DNA of 64,000 nucleotides from an uncultured Alphaproteobacteria bacterium (lineage in GTDB: Bacteria; Pseudomonadota; Alphaproteobacteria; UBA11222), in the NCBI GenBank assembly GCA_947258435.1, contig CAMYID010000019.1:1-64000 (forward strand), in the 5' to 3' direction. A model generated the notes under the pieces. That model was not told where the DNA came from. It searched no databases and was given only the letters and a program-made list of their open reading frames with translations. Position 1 is the stretch's first letter. Every line of letters starts with the position of its first letter. Of the stretch, positions 16,112 to 26,571 are shown one piece after another. The translations under genes and the position numbers were made by a program.

Positions 16112-17437
16112 CTAGTCATCGAGCTTTTCCAGACACCGGCCAAGGGTGATTTCAAATTCCGCGATGACTTCATCAAGGTCCGCTGCATCGCAAGGCTGAA
16201 GCGCCTGTGAATGCGCGGCCTGCTTCAACGCTGTGACCTGCTTGGCAATAGCCGGACACTGCGCACGACGGGTAAGCGCGCGGGCAATTCGCGTCGCAGT
16301 TTTCACAAGTTGAATCTGCACCGAAAGCTGACCGGCCGCGGCCTGTCTGATCTCATCAAAAGCGCTGGCAACAAGGCCTGCAAAACTTGTGGGATTGACG
16401 ACAACACGCACCCTCTTTTCCTCGTCGCAATAGAAAGGAAGCGACGCATAGCGTCCGGCTGCGATTGTCAGTACACCACCAAGATAGTCGACCACAGAAT
16501 TTGCTGTATGCGGATCGTTTATCCCGGGCGATAATGCCCGCAGCCCGATATCGACAAGTGCATGAACGGAAAATTCAAGGTCCTGCGCCATGGTCCGCTT
16601 GTTGCCAATAACGATTTGGTCGGTAATCCTGGCCTCCAGATTTTTATCCAGCCGATGTTCCGGTGCCACATAGGCGAGTGGCTCCCCCGCAGCAATAAAA
16701 TGGCCCGCCCGCATCGGCACCACGATCGTCAGATCGCCGGCGGCGGCAAGTTTCACCAATGCGCCATAATCAATGGCCTGTATATATCCCATCAACGGAC
16801 TGCGGACCGGCACACCGTCTTTTTGCAACGCTTCAGGGTCGGGAAGAGTTGCGGGTTCTTGCGGTTCAATTTCGGAAAATTCTTGCTCGATCGCCTGGGT
16901 CAGACCAAGCGCCACCTGCGCAATCACCGAATCGGCCTGAATGCTGTCGGCGACATGGTGGATGAAGTAGATCAGAAAGCCGAAATTTGCCGCCGTAACG
17001 ACAAGCGCCAGCGCAATCGAGAGCTGCGGCACAAAATGCGGGTCGCTGCTCGTATCAACCGCCTGCAAAACAACGAGCGTGTAGCAAAATGCGCCGAGAA
17101 AGGCCCCCAGCACCGTCTGGGTCGGCTTGTCCTGCATGAAATTCATCAGCAGACGCGGCCCCAGTTGCGATGATGCAATCGTCAATGTCACCAAAGTCAG
17201 GGAGAAAACCAGGCTGGCAATCGTTATAGTTGAACCGGCAATGGTCGACAGCAATGCGCGCGCGCCCTCTGGCGACAGATGCAGGAGCCACGGGGCAGTG
17301 GATAAAAAAGACTGCCCAAACATATCCACCTGCACGACCAGAAAAGCGCCAAATACAGCGGAAAATATTATGATGCCGGGCAAAAACCAAAAACCGGACA
17401 ACAGACGAAACAACAGGTAAAAAAGTTTCATCCGCAT
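16112..17437 (-). CDS. DUF2254 domain-containing membrane protein
   Basis: A 441-residue protein with about four transmembrane segments in the first 160 residues, including the motif STIAGSTITIASLVFSLTLV, which marks DUF2254, and IHHVADSIQ just after the last segment. The remainder is soluble. The function of the family is unknown. GGAGGGG lies a few bases before the chosen ATG. The upstream spacer has a short repeated GCATTACGC (17461 and 17477). It converges on htpG. Confidence 0.87.
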   Translation of the reverse strand: MRMKLFYLLFRLLSGFWFLPGIIIFSAVFGAFLVVQVDMFGQSFLSTAPWLLHLSPEGARALLSTIAGSTITIASLVFSLTLVTLTIASSQLGPRLLMNFMQDKPTQTVLGAFLGAFCYTLVVLQAVDTSSDPHFVPQLSIALALVVTAANFGFLIYFIHHVADSIQADSVIAQVALGLTQAIEQEFSEIEPQEPATLPDPEALQKDGVPVRSPLMGYIQAIDYGALVKLAAAGDLTIVVPMRAGHFIAAGEPLAYVAPEHRLDKNLEARITDQIVIGNKRTMAQDLEFSVHALVDIGLRALSPGINDPHTANSVVDYLGGVLTIAAGRYASLPFYCDEEKRVRVVVNPTSFAGLVASAFDEIRQAAAGQLSVQIQLVKTATRIARALTRRAQCPAIAKQVTALKQAAHSQALQPCDAADLDEVIAEFEITLGRCLEKLDD

Positions 17438-17555
17438 ATAGTGCCCCTCCGGTTACGCACGCATTACGCGATTGCGGCATTACGCCACGGTGGCAGACGG
17501 CAAACCGCCTGCCGGAGAAAAAACCGATTACGGATAAAGCTACCCCGGCAGTCGC

Positions 17556-18335
17556 TTAATTCACAAGCGGGGAAAGCTGAAACCTGCCAGCCCCGATAAT
17601 CTCGCCCGTGCCATCGAGCTGCACCAGAACCGCGATGCCCTTATCCCCCTCAAGCCCGATATCCTGTTGCGGCAGTTCAATTTTCAGCCCGCCGCCATGC
17701 CACATGCCGATCGGTGAAAGCTCCTCGACAATATTGGTGTAGGTGATGCGCCTGCCGCTGTTTTCGCCGCCGCGCACCGCAACCTCACGGTTGGGGATAA
17801 ACCGGATCAGCCAGACCGTCGCATGCGTTACCCCCGCGGGCAACGCACCCTCCCCGATATCGATCGAGAAAGTGCCCTGCCGCTGCGTCAACAATACCGG
17901 CACCACCGGTTTCCTGCCTGCTTGCTGAATAGCAATCACCGCCTGGACGGCCTTGCGGTGACTGCCGATTTCCCGGTGCACCCCATCAATCACGATCTGC
18001 GGGGTATAGACACGCCCGCCCGCATAGCGTCGTGCATAGTCGCGTTGCCGCGTATCATGCTCAGGCTTTGCAAAGCTGTCCTGCCAGCCCAGATAGTCCC
18101 AATAGGTTACAGGCAGGCTGAGCGCCAGAATATCGGGTCTGGTCGCCAGTTTGGAAAGCAACGCATCGGCCGGCGGGCAGGAGCTGCACCCCTGGCTGGT
18201 GAAAAGCTCGACCACCGTCAACCGGTCTTCTGCAGCGTGAAGCGCAGAAAACGGGACTGTCAGTACCAGCAGGGCCGCAACGGCAAAAGCCCCGATTGCG
18301 CATCGGCTGCGCACAGATATGACACGCTTATCCAT
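17556..18335 (-). CDS. DUF1223 domain-containing protein (secreted thioredoxin-like)
   Basis: A 259-residue protein with a signal peptide (hydrophobic core about 15-30, ending ALHA) and then the DUF1223 opening VVELFTSQGCSSCPPADALL. That CSSC (about residues 51-54) resembles a thioredoxin-type redox site. A cell-envelope redox role is an inference; no substrate is known. It follows acnA on the same strand but is separated from it by a strong hairpin (18377-18409), so it probably has its own promoter in the 85-base gap or depends on readthrough. Confidence 0.85.
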   Translation of the reverse strand: MDKRVISVRSRCAIGAFAVAALLVLTVPFSALHAAEDRLTVVELFTSQGCSSCPPADALLSKLATRPDILALSLPVTYWDYLGWQDSFAKPEHDTRQRDYARRYAGGRVYTPQIVIDGVHREIGSHRKAVQAVIAIQQAGRKPVVPVLLTQRQGTFSIDIGEGALPAGVTHATVWLIRFIPNREVAVRGGENSGRRITYTNIVEELSPIGMWHGGGLKIELPQQDIGLEGDKGIAVLVQLDGTGEIIGAGRFQLSPLVN

Positions 18336-18376
18336 GCCGCCAACATAGGAACCGGAAGTTTGTTTGAAAAGTCAAT

Positions 18377-18409
18377 TTGCGGTGAAGGGGAAATGCCCCT
18401 TCACCGCAA
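18377..18409 (-). terminator. Terminator hairpin after acnA
   Basis: TTGCGGTGAAGGGG (18377-18390) pairs perfectly with CCCCTTCACCGCAA (18396-18409) around a 5-base loop. On the minus strand it lies 12 bases past the acnA stop and is followed by an AT-rich stretch ending in TTTT. Confidence 0.75.
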
Positions 18410-18420
18410 CAGACACTGTC

Positions 18421-21123
18421 CTATACGCCGGCAAGGTTGCGCAGCACATAATGCAGGATGCCGCCATGGCGGTAATATTCGACCTCATCCTGCGTGTCGA
18501 TGCGGCACAATAGCGGCACATTCCGCGACTTGCCGTCGGCATAGGTGATCCTGGCCTGCACTTTCATGCGCGGCTTGATACCTTTTTCAATGCCAGTGAT
18601 ATCGACGACTTCCGCACCGGTCAGCTTCAGCTTGCGGCGATCCGTCCCCTCTTCGAACTGTAGCGGCAGAACCCCCATACCGACGAGGTTCGAGCGGTGG
18701 ATACGCTCGAAAGATTCAGCGATAACAGCACGAATGCCCAGAAGCTTTGTGCCTTTCGCCGCCCAGTCGCGGGAGGAACCCGTGCCATATTCCTTGCCCG
18801 CAAACACAACAAGCGGCACATCATCCTGCTGATACTGCATTGCGGCGTCGTAAATCGACATCTGCTTGCCGCCGGGCATATGTCTGGTCACACCGCCTTC
18901 GGTGCCGGGCACCATTTCGTTCTTGATACGGATATTGGCAAATGTGCCGCGCATCATGACTTCGTGATTGCCCCGGCGCGAGCCATAGCTGTTGAAGTCG
19001 ATCGGGCGCACCTTGTGTTTGGTGAGATATTCACCCGCCGGCCCGTCCGCCTTGATCGACCCGGCCGGGCTGATGTGATCGGTGGTAATGGAATCCCCAA
19101 GCAGGGCCAGCACACGCGCGCCCTCGACATTGGAAAAACCGCCCGGTTCCTTGCTCATTCCGGTAAAATAGGGCGGGTTCTGCACATAGGTCGATTTGGA
19201 ATCCCAATTATAGGTCAATCCGCCCGACGATTTGATCTTGCGCCAGCCCACATCGCCCCGGAAAACATCCGAATAGCGTTCGCGGAACATCTTTGCCGTC
19301 ACACATTGCCGGACCGTTTCGGTAATTTCGGCATTGGACGGCCAGATATCGGCCAGATAGACATCATTGCCCTGCTTATCCTGCCCCAGCGGATCCTTGC
19401 TCAGATCGATGCCCAGATTGCCGGCCAGCGCGTAAGCCACCACAAGTGGCGGCGAGGCGAGATAATTTGCCTGCGTATCGGGGTTGATCCGGCCTTCGAA
19501 GTTCCGGTTACCCGAAGAGACCGATCCGGCGATGACGTCATGCTTGCGCACCGCATCCGATATCTGCGTGGCAAGCGGCCCGGAATTACCGATACAGGTT
19601 GTGCAGCCATAGCCGACAAGATTGAACCCCAGCTTGTTGAGATGCGTCTGCAGACCCGCCTGTTTGAGATATTCGGTGACAACCTGCGACCCCGGCGCGA
19701 GGGAGGTCTTCACCCAGGGCCTGGCTTTAAGCCCGCGGGCAATCGCATTGCGCGCCAGCAACCCCGCGGCGATCAACACATCCGGATTGGAGGTATTGGT
19801 GCAACTTGTAATCGCCGCGATCAGGACATCGCCATGACCGATTTCATAAGTCTCACCGGCGACCGCGACACGCTTGTCATCCTCGCCCTTCTTGCCGAAC
19901 CCCTTATGCAGCTCGTCGCGAAATTCTTTCGCCACATTCGACAGGGCCACCCGGTCCTGCGGTCGGCGCGGACCTGCAAGGCTTGGCTCGACAGAAGACA
20001 TGTCGAGTTCCAGCGTATCGGTGAAAATCGGATCGGGCGTGCGCGGACCGCGCCACATCCCCTGTGCCTTGGCATATGCTTCAACCAGCGCGACCTGCGC
20101 GGGCTTGCGAGCGGTTGCCTTGAGATAGGCGATGGTTTCCGCATCAATCGGGAAGAAACCGCAGGTCGCACCATATTCGGGCGCCATATTGGAGACTGTC
20201 GCCCGATCCGCCAGGCTGAGCTGATTAAGGCCCGGCCCGTAAAATTCGACGAATTTGCCAACAACACCCTTTTCGCGCAGCATCTGCGTAATCGTCAGCA
20301 CCAGATCGGTCGCGGTCATGCCTTCGCGCAGCTTACCGGTCAGTTTGAAGCCGATCACTTCGGGGATAAGCATCGAAACCGGCTGCCCCAGCATCGCGGC
20401 CTCCGCCTCGATCCCGCCGACGCCCCAGCCAAGCACGGCCAGCCCGTTCACCATTGTCGTATGGCTGTCAGTGCCCACCAGCGTATCGGGGAACGCAACC
20501 TGCACAGTGCCCTTGGCCGTCTTGTCCTTGCGTGTCCATACCGTCTGCGCCAGATATTCAAGATTGACCTGATGGCAGATACCGGTTCCCGGCGGTACAA
20601 CGCGGAAATTGTCAAACGCATCCTGCCCCCAGCGCAGAAACTCATAACGTTCGCCATTGCGTTCATATTCACGCGCGACATTCTGCCTGAACGCCTTCTG
20701 GTCGCCGAAATGATCGACCATGACCGAGTGATCGATCACAAGATCGACAGGAGCGAGCGGATTGATTTTCTTCGGATCGCCACCAAGATCGACCATCGCA
20801 TTACGCATCGCCGCAAGATCGACGACTGCGGGCACACCTGTAAAGTCCTGCATCAGAACCCGTGCCGGGCGATAGGAAATCTCCCGCGTGCTGCGACGGC
20901 GCCTGGTCCATTTCCCCAGCGCCTCGACATCCTTGACCGTGACGCTCCCGCCATCCTCGTAACGCAGCAGATTTTCAAGCAGCACTTTCAGCGAGAAGGG
21001 CAGGCGCGAGATGTCGCCGATCCCGGCCTTTTCAGCAGCCTTCAAACTATAATATTCGTAGGTTTTCGATCCGACCTTCAGTTTACGGCGTGTCTTCAGG
21101 CTGTCCTGGCCAAATTGTGTCAC
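18421..21123 (-). CDS. acnA: Aconitate hydratase A
   Basis: A 900-residue aconitase of AcnA/IRP type. The three 4Fe-4S cysteines are visible in [10 protein letters not shown] (about C444) and [10 protein letters not shown] (about C510 and C513), and the swivel domain carries [10 protein letters not shown]. It converts citrate to isocitrate in the TCA cycle, which also feeds the glyoxylate and ethylmalonyl-CoA routes. It is followed by DUF1223 and is divergent from ccmA, an arrangement often seen in alphaproteobacteria. Confidence 0.97.
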   Translation of the reverse strand: MTQFGQDSLKTRRKLKVGSKTYEYYSLKAAEKAGIGDISRLPFSLKVLLENLLRYEDGGSVTVKDVEALGKWTRRRRSTREISYRPARVLMQDFTGVPAVVDLAAMRNAMVDLGGDPKKINPLAPVDLVIDHSVMVDHFGDQKAFRQNVAREYERNGERYEFLRWGQDAFDNFRVVPPGTGICHQVNLEYLAQTVWTRKDKTAKGTVQVAFPDTLVGTDSHTTMVNGLAVLGWGVGGIEAEAAMLGQPVSMLIPEVIGFKLTGKLREGMTATDLVLTITQMLREKGVVGKFVEFYGPGLNQLSLADRATVSNMAPEYGATCGFFPIDAETIAYLKATARKPAQVALVEAYAKAQGMWRGPRTPDPIFTDTLELDMSSVEPSLAGPRRPQDRVALSNVAKEFRDELHKGFGKKGEDDKRVAVAGETYEIGHGDVLIAAITSCTNTSNPDVLIAAGLLARNAIARGLKARPWVKTSLAPGSQVVTEYLKQAGLQTHLNKLGFNLVGYGCTTCIGNSGPLATQISDAVRKHDVIAGSVSSGNRNFEGRINPDTQANYLASPPLVVAYALAGNLGIDLSKDPLGQDKQGNDVYLADIWPSNAEITETVRQCVTAKMFRERYSDVFRGDVGWRKIKSSGGLTYNWDSKSTYVQNPPYFTGMSKEPGGFSNVEGARVLALLGDSITTDHISPAGSIKADGPAGEYLTKHKVRPIDFNSYGSRRGNHEVMMRGTFANIRIKNEMVPGTEGGVTRHMPGGKQMSIYDAAMQYQQDDVPLVVFAGKEYGTGSSRDWAAKGTKLLGIRAVIAESFERIHRSNLVGMGVLPLQFEEGTDRRKLKLTGAEVVDITGIEKGIKPRMKVQARITYADGKSRNVPLLCRIDTQDEVEYYRHGGILHYVLRNLAGV

Positions 21124-21351
21124 GGCAGAAACTCTCCTCGGGCAATGAATTATTCTCTCAGGTCAGGCCCGCCCCCGCCTTTAGGTGCCGACCGTGCCCA
21201 GTTCGCGCGCGCAATATAATCCGAAACGCTTACCAAATGCCAACTGACTTCCATTGCAAATGCAACAGTTTTTGCGAAAGAGCGTAGACGCTGCGCAAGC
21301 GTCTGGGTTAAGCCAGAAGCAAATGCATCCGAATTTGAGAAATACCCGGCA
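21124..21351. other. acnA/ccmA divergent control region
   Basis: A 228-bp spacer with two inverted repeats: TTGCA-AA-TGCAA (21254-21265) and AGACGCT-GCGCA-AGCGTCT (21286-21304). Either could bind a regulator or form a hairpin in one of the leaders. No family can be assigned. Confidence 0.4.
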
Positions 21352-22014
21352 ATGATATCGGCCGACCCGCGACATAGCGCAGGGCTTGCCGCGCAGGATC
21401 TGACTTGCCAGCGAAGCGGGATTACCGTCTTTTCGGGTTTGAGCTTTTCTCTGGCGCCGGGCGAATTATTGCGCCTGCAAGGGCCGAATGGCAGCGGCAA
21501 ATCAAGCTTGCTGCGCATGCTTGCCGGCCTACTGCCCCTGGCGGCCGGCACGCTGAACTATGCCGGCGCCATGGTCACCGAAGACTGGGCCGACTTTCAG
21601 GAAAAACTGCACTATACGGGCCATCTGGACCCGGTAAAGCCGGCGCTGACGGTTGCCGAAAATCTCGGTTTCTGGGTACGGCTGGCGGGCATGCCGGCAG
21701 AAAACATCCTGCCCGCCCTCGAAAAATTCGGCATTGCCGGCATTGCCGACATACCGGCGCGGTTTCTCTCGGCCGGGCAGCGCCGACGGCTAAGTCTTGC
21801 GCGACTTGCCGCGATCACGCGGCCTGTCTGGCTGCTCGACGAACCCACTGTCGCACTCGATCAGGCGGCGATCAGCCGCTTTGCCGAACTCACCGCCGAC
21901 CATCTTGCAAAGGGCGGTATCGCGATCGCAGCCACCCATACCGATCTCGGTCTTGCGCATACGCGTGTAGTGGAATTCACGAAAACGGGCAGCCCATGCG
22001 CAACTTCCTTCTGA
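21352..22014 (+). CDS. ccmA: Cytochrome c biogenesis heme exporter ATP-binding protein
   Basis: A 220-residue ABC ATPase of CcmA size. It has Walker A GPNGSGKSS (about 44-52), signature LSAGQRRRLSLARL, Walker B VWLLDEP, and the ATHTDLGL switch histidine. With CcmB it drives release of heme-loaded CcmE during c-type cytochrome maturation at the inner membrane. Its 3' end overlaps ccmB by 19 bases. ccmC and ccmD, usually next, are not in this stretch. Confidence 0.93.
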   Translation: MISADPRHSAGLAAQDLTCQRSGITVFSGLSFSLAPGELLRLQGPNGSGKSSLLRMLAGLLPLAAGTLNYAGAMVTEDWADFQEKLHYTGHLDPVKPALTVAENLGFWVRLAGMPAENILPALEKFGIAGIADIPARFLSAGQRRRLSLARLAAITRPVWLLDEPTVALDQAAISRFAELTADHLAKGGIAIAATHTDLGLAHTRVVEFTKTGSPCATSF

Positions 22015-22664
22015 TCATCAGCCGGGATTTGCAGCTTGCCACGCGAATCGGTGGCGGCGGCGCCATGACAGTCGGTTTTTTCGTGATTGCGGCAACCCTT
22101 TACCCGCTGGCGCTGGGCCCCGATCTCAACCTGCTTGGGCGGATCGCACCGGGCATTATCTGGGTGTCAGCCCTGCTTGCCTGTCTCTTGTCGCTCGATC
22201 GTTTGTTTCAGGCGGATCACGAAGATGGCACGCTTGACCTTCTGTTGCTCGACCCACTGCCGCTACCGCTTGTCATACTTGCCAAGACATTTGCCCATTG
22301 GCTCACCACGGGACTGCCGCTTATCGTGGCCGCGCCCGTATTGGCGCTTACACTTAATCTGGGCACAGATGGATTTGCGACATTACTGGGGACGATGCTG
22401 CTGGGCACACCAACGCTCAGCCTGCTTGGCGCGGTGGGGGCTGCACTTACGGTCGGGATACGCCGTGGCGGCATGCTGCTGACCCTGCTTGTGCTGCCGC
22501 TTTATATTCCGCTGCTGATATTTGCGGTATCGGCGATGGATGCGGCACTGTTCGGCCTTGGCGCCGCGGCGCAGCTGCTTGTACTGACCGCGCTGCTGCT
22601 TGCGGCAATAGCCCTGTGCCCGGTAGCGGCGGCGGCGGCATTGCGGCTTTACGTGCAGAACTGA
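21996..22664 (+). CDS. ccmB: Heme exporter protein B
   Basis: A 222-residue membrane protein with about six hydrophobic segments and the CcmB-type opening RNFLLIISRDLQLATR and the LLALDRLFQ-like LLSLDRLFQADHEDGTLDLL motif. A longer frame opens at 21405, but the real start is the ATG at 21996, inside the end of ccmA. It is the permease of the CcmAB complex. The gene is followed directly by the converging mcd instead of ccmC. Confidence 0.92.
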   Translation: MRNFLLIISRDLQLATRIGGGGAMTVGFFVIAATLYPLALGPDLNLLGRIAPGIIWVSALLACLLSLDRLFQADHEDGTLDLLLLDPLPLPLVILAKTFAHWLTTGLPLIVAAPVLALTLNLGTDGFATLLGTMLLGTPTLSLLGAVGAALTVGIRRGGMLLTLLVLPLYIPLLIFAVSAMDAALFGLGAAAQLLVLTALLLAAIALCPVAAAAALRLYVQN

Positions 22665-22676
22665 CACGCAGAACCA
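22651..22676. repeat. Weak 13-bp tandem duplication across the ccmB stop
   Basis: ACGTGCAGAACTG (22651-22663) is followed by ACACGCAGAACCA (22664-22676), 9 of 13 bases identical. It is listed because its position matches the stronger stop-spanning duplications in this window. Confidence 0.4.
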
Positions 22677-22701
22677 ACCGCCGCCACCGGCTGCACCGCT
22701 C

Positions 22702-24387
22702 TTACTCTTCAAGCAGACGCCGGGCAATGACCTGCGCCTGAATTTCCGCAGCACCTTCAAAAATATTCAGAATGCGGGCATCGCACAGCACCCGGCTCAC
22801 CGGATATTCGGTGGCAAAGCCATTTCCGCCATGCACCTGTAACGCGTTATCTGCACACATCCAGGCAATCCGCGCGCCCAGCAGCTTTGCCATCCCCGCT
22901 TCCAGATCGCAGCGTTGCCCCTCATCCTTGCGCCGCGCCGAATAATAGGTAAGCTGCCGCGCCAGCATGATCTCAACCGCCATCCAGGCGATCTTGCCCG
23001 ACACCCGCGGGAAGCTGTAGATCGGCTTGCCGAACTGCAATCGCTCCTGCGCATATTTCAGGCCCAGTTCCATCGCGCATTGCGCCACCCCGATTGCCCG
23101 CGCCGCGGTCTGGATCCGCGCGCTTTCAAATGTTTTCATCAGCGCCTTGAAGCCCTGCCCTTCTTCTTCGCCCAGCAGGTTCTTGGCCGGCACTTCAAAC
23201 TCGTCAAAGCCCAGCTCATATTCCTTCATGCCGCGATAGCCCAGCACCTCGATCTCGCCTCCGGTCATCCCTTCGGCGGGAAACGGATCGGCATCCGAGC
23301 CGCGCGGCTTTTCAGCCAGGAACATGGACAGCCCCTTATAGCCCGGCTCATCGGGATCGGTACGCGCCAGCAGCGTCATCATATCGGTACGCGCCGCATG
23401 GGTGATCCAGGTCTTGTTGCCCGTCACTTTATAGACATCCCCGTCACGGATCGCGCGGGTGCGCAGCGACGCAAGATCGGACCCCGTATTGGGTTCGGTA
23501 AAAACAGCGGTGGGAAGAATTTCGGCGGATGCGATTTTCGGCAGATAATGTTCCTTCTGCGCATCCGTACCGCCCCCCATGATAAGTTCAGCGGCGATTT
23601 CCGAACGCGTGCCAAGCGAACCGACACCGATATAACCCCGGCTCAACTCTTCAGAGACGACGCACATCGCCATCTTGCCCATGCCAAGTCCGCCAAGCTG
23701 TTCAGGGATCGTCAGCCCGAACACACCAAGTTCCCCCATCTGCGCGATCACCTCGATCGGGATGAGTTCATCCTGCAGGTGCCATTCATGGGCATAGGGG
23801 GCGACCTGCTCGTCGGCGAAGCGATGAAACTGTTCACGGATCATCGCATGGGTTTCGTCAAGCCCGGTATCCCCCTGGGTGATCGCACCGGGATTTTCGC
23901 CAATCAGATCGGCAATCCGCTGCCGCACCGCGGCGCTGTTGCCATCGGCAATCAAACGCGCAACCGCGCCGCTCTGAAATGCCGCGACCGCCTCACCGCC
24001 TACCCCCATATCGGCAGGGCGCAGAACCTCACCCTGGCTCATCGGGATACCGCCTGCCATCTGCGCCAGATATTCACCGAATCCGGCCTGCAGGATCAGC
24101 GTTTCAAACTCTCCCAACCGGCCTTCTTCCGCCAGACGGTCGGCCCATTCAACCATCTGCCGCAAGCATTCGACATAAGTCGCAAACCAGCCAAAGCCAT
24201 GCGCAGAAAACTGATTTTGCTCAAGCAGGGCAGGCGAAACCTTGCCATCGGCAACCAGAACGGCCCGCACCCCCTCACGCGCTGCCGCATATAACGCATC
24301 GACCTGCTGCATCGCCGCCCGGCAAGTGGCGACAAGATCTTCGATAAGCGGTGAACTATCTGACATGGCATGATTGGGCTGGTTCAT
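22702..24387 (-). CDS. mcd: (2S)-methylsuccinyl-CoA dehydrogenase (acyl-CoA dehydrogenase family)
   Basis: A 561-residue acyl-CoA dehydrogenase with an N-terminal extension of about 170 residues, the layout of Mcd from the ethylmalonyl-CoA pathway. Sequence blocks match what I recall for Mcd: FAHEW-like VAPYAHEWHLQDELIP, SRGYIGVGSLGTRSEIA, NKTWITHAARTD and LGYRGMKEYELGFD. It oxidizes (2S)-methylsuccinyl-CoA to mesaconyl-CoA using FAD. The other pathway genes (ccr, ecm, mcl) are not here, so the assignment rests on family resemblance. A generic acyl-CoA dehydrogenase is the alternative. Confidence 0.8.
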   Translation of the reverse strand: MNQPNHAMSDSSPLIEDLVATCRAAMQQVDALYAAAREGVRAVLVADGKVSPALLEQNQFSAHGFGWFATYVECLRQMVEWADRLAEEGRLGEFETLILQAGFGEYLAQMAGGIPMSQGEVLRPADMGVGGEAVAAFQSGAVARLIADGNSAAVRQRIADLIGENPGAITQGDTGLDETHAMIREQFHRFADEQVAPYAHEWHLQDELIPIEVIAQMGELGVFGLTIPEQLGGLGMGKMAMCVVSEELSRGYIGVGSLGTRSEIAAELIMGGGTDAQKEHYLPKIASAEILPTAVFTEPNTGSDLASLRTRAIRDGDVYKVTGNKTWITHAARTDMMTLLARTDPDEPGYKGLSMFLAEKPRGSDADPFPAEGMTGGEIEVLGYRGMKEYELGFDEFEVPAKNLLGEEEGQGFKALMKTFESARIQTAARAIGVAQCAMELGLKYAQERLQFGKPIYSFPRVSGKIAWMAVEIMLARQLTYYSARRKDEGQRCDLEAGMAKLLGARIAWMCADNALQVHGGNGFATEYPVSRVLCDARILNIFEGAAEIQAQVIARRLLEE

Positions 24388-24736
24388 CTAACTTGCTTCC
24401 TGAAACTGCAAATAAAATTTGGCGGCCATGGTCGGCATCAGAAGGCAATGCCGGACCGGTTAGGCCCTCCTATATATATGCCGCAATGCAATATCGCCAG
24501 CCGGCGCAGGTGAATTTCGGGGATTTTCAGCAGGCAATCCCGCGGCCCCTTTGTGGCAAAGCTTGATTTTACCGGCAAGAGGCGCGAGAAAGCCCTGCTT
24601 ACATACATGCAATTGCGCCATTTAGGGAACGCGAGCAAACGGGCGACAAGCGGCACAAACAGGTACATGAAGCCAGGGCGGCCAGGGCGGCCAGGGCGGC
24701 GATGACCGTCGCACAGGGAAAGGAGCAACGGTTCAG
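24388..24736. other. mcd/metX divergent spacer, about 350 bp
   Basis: The region holds a TATATATA stretch near 24470-24480 that could be a -10 element for either strand and a 9-bp triple repeat (24672-24698). AAAGGAG (24718-24724) precedes metX. I looked for a SAM-II riboswitch, common before metX/metA in alphaproteobacteria, and did not find a convincing one. Small open frames here look spurious. Confidence 0.5.
24672..24698. repeat. 9-bp unit repeated three times upstream of metX
   Basis: GCCAGGGCG occurs three times without gaps at 24672-24680, 24681-24689 and 24690-24698, about 40 bases before the metX start. Confidence 0.9.
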
Positions 24737-25930
24737 GTGATCAATCGCCAGGGTACGGAAATAACGGCGACAAGCGATGCTGAGCGGTTCGCGCCGGTGA
24801 TCCGCTTTGGCGCGGATGCCGCGCTGCCGCTTGACTGTGGCGCAAGCCTTGCGCCGTGGGACATTGCCTATCAGACTTATGGCACGCTGAACCGCGACAA
24901 ATCGAATGCTGTGCTCGTCTGTCACGCCTTGACCGGTGATCAGTATGTAGCGAACCGGCATCCTGTCACGGGCCGCGACGGGTGGTGGAAAACAATCGTG
25001 GGTCCTGGCCGCCCGGTGGACACCGAACGCTATTTCGTGATTTGCGCGAATGTACTGGGCGGCTGCATCGGCAGCAGCGGGCCGACCAGTATCGACCCTG
25101 CCACCGACGCGCCTTACGGGCTTGATTTCCCCGTCATCACCATCCGCGATATGGTGCGTGCGCAGGCAAGGCTGCTCGATCATCTGGGGATCGGGCAACT
25201 GTTCTGCGTGATCGGCGGATCGATGGGCGGGATGCAGGTGCTGCAATGGGCAGCCAGCTATCCCGAGCGGGTCTTTGCCGCCGTGCCGATCGCAACCGCA
25301 GCCCGCCATTCCGCCCAGAACATCGCATTTCACGAAGTCGGGCGTCAGGCGATCATGGCAGATCCGAACTGGCATGGGGGCGACTATTTCACCGCCGGGG
25401 CCGTACCCGAAAAGGGGTTGGCGGTTGCGCGGATGGCAGCGCATATCACCTATCTTTCCGAACCTGCATTGCACAGCAAATTCGGCCGCAATCTGCAGGA
25501 CAGGGACAGGCTTGGCTTCGGATTTGACGCAGATTTTCAGGTGGAAAGCTATTTGCGCCACCAGGGGTCGACATTTGTCGACCGGTTCGATGCCAACTCC
25601 TATCTCTATCTGACGCGCGCGATGGATTATTTCGACCTTGCCGCTGAATATGACGGCGTGCTGGCGGAAGCTTTCCGAGACACCCGGACCCGCTTCTGTG
25701 TGGTGTCATTCACAAGCGACTGGCTGTTCCCGACGGTGGAAAGCAGACAAGTCGTGCAGGCGCTCAATGCGGCGGCAGCCAATGTCAGCTTCGTCGAGAT
25801 CGCGTCCGACAAGGGCCATGACGCATTCCTGCTTGATGAACCGGAATTCTTTCAGACCCTGACAGGCTTTCTTCACGCGGCCGCTGAAAAGCGGGGCCTC
25901 GCCAGCGATACGGCACGCGAGGACATATGA
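24737..25930 (+). CDS. metX: Homoserine O-acetyltransferase (or O-succinyltransferase), MetX
   Basis: A 397-residue alpha/beta-hydrolase of MetX type. The nucleophile serine is in GGSMGGMQ (about residues 156-163); the Asp is likely in FTSDWLFP and the His in DKGHDAFL. It activates homoserine for methionine synthesis. Acyl-donor preference cannot be settled by eye. It starts with GTG behind AAAGGAG and its stop overlaps the metW ATG by 4 bases, the standard metXW operon. Confidence 0.93.
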   Translation: MINRQGTEITATSDAERFAPVIRFGADAALPLDCGASLAPWDIAYQTYGTLNRDKSNAVLVCHALTGDQYVANRHPVTGRDGWWKTIVGPGRPVDTERYFVICANVLGGCIGSSGPTSIDPATDAPYGLDFPVITIRDMVRAQARLLDHLGIGQLFCVIGGSMGGMQVLQWAASYPERVFAAVPIATAARHSAQNIAFHEVGRQAIMADPNWHGGDYFTAGAVPEKGLAVARMAAHITYLSEPALHSKFGRNLQDRDRLGFGFDADFQVESYLRHQGSTFVDRFDANSYLYLTRAMDYFDLAAEYDGVLAEAFRDTRTRFCVVSFTSDWLFPTVESRQVVQALNAAAANVSFVEIASDKGHDAFLLDEPEFFQTLTGFLHAAAEKRGLASDTAREDI

Positions 25931-26571
25931 CGCAAACCACCTTCCATCCGAACGGGCAAAAGACACGTATCGACCTGCAGATCATCGCCGGGATGATTTC
26001 GCCGGGCAGCCGCGTGCTTGATGTTGGTTGCGGCGATGGCGAGCTACTGCGTCTTTTGAGCAGCACCCGCGATGTCGATTGCCGCGGGATCGAGCTGAGC
26101 CAGCAGGGGGTAAATGCCTGCGTCGCCCAGGGGTTGTCCGTGGTGCAGGGCAATGCCGATACCGATCTGGTCAACTATCCGACGCGGGGCTTTGACTATG
26201 TCATCCTAAGTCAGACCCTGCAGGCAACCCGCGCGCCGAAAAAAGTGCTTGAGGAGATGGTGCGGATCGGCCGCTATGCCATCGTTTCCTTCCCCAATTT
26301 CGGCTATTGGCGGGTGCGCCTGCATGTCCTGCGCACCGGGCGGATGCCGGTCACGGGCCTTTTACCGCATGCCTGGCATGACACGCCGAACATCCATCTC
26401 TGCGCGATCGACGATTTCACCCGGCTTGCGCGGGAAATGAACCTTGTGGTCGAACGCTTCATCACGCTGGATGGCGACGGCAAGCTCAACCTGTTCAACC
26501 GCTTCCCGGCCTGTGTGAATTTGTTTGCGGCACAGGCATTGTTCCTGCTGCGCGACAAGAGCGCGCCGTAA
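25927..26571 (+). CDS. metW: Methionine biosynthesis protein MetW
   Basis: A 214-residue SAM-fold protein with [15 protein letters not shown] (about 31-45), the [12 protein letters not shown] block and the typical end [11 protein letters not shown]. MetW partners MetX in proteobacteria and is needed for its activity in several species. It overlaps metX by 4 bases. Its 3' end is overlapped for 77 bases by the converging methyltransferase gene. Confidence 0.93.
   Translation: MTQTTFHPNGQKTRIDLQIIAGMISPGSRVLDVGCGDGELLRLLSSTRDVDCRGIELSQQGVNACVAQGLSVVQGNADTDLVNYPTRGFDYVILSQTLQATRAPKKVLEEMVRIGRYAIVSFPNFGYWRVRLHVLRTGRMPVTGLLPHAWHDTPNIHLCAIDDFTRLAREMNLVVERFITLDGDGKLNLFNRFPACVNLFAAQALFLLRDKSAP

Noticed and set aside
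18697-21219. 840-codon plus-strand open frame antisense to acnA
   Set aside because: It mirrors acnA codons in a GC-rich genome and has no domain signal; acnA is certain.
21254-21265. FnrL or IscR-type site before ccmA
   Set aside because: TTGCA-AA-TGCAA does not match the known FnrL pattern (TTGAT-N4-ATCAA).
24540-24736. SAM-II riboswitch before metX
   Set aside because: A GATTTTACC stretch near 24563 recalls part of the motif, but the pseudoknot stems and the conserved downstream core are not visible.
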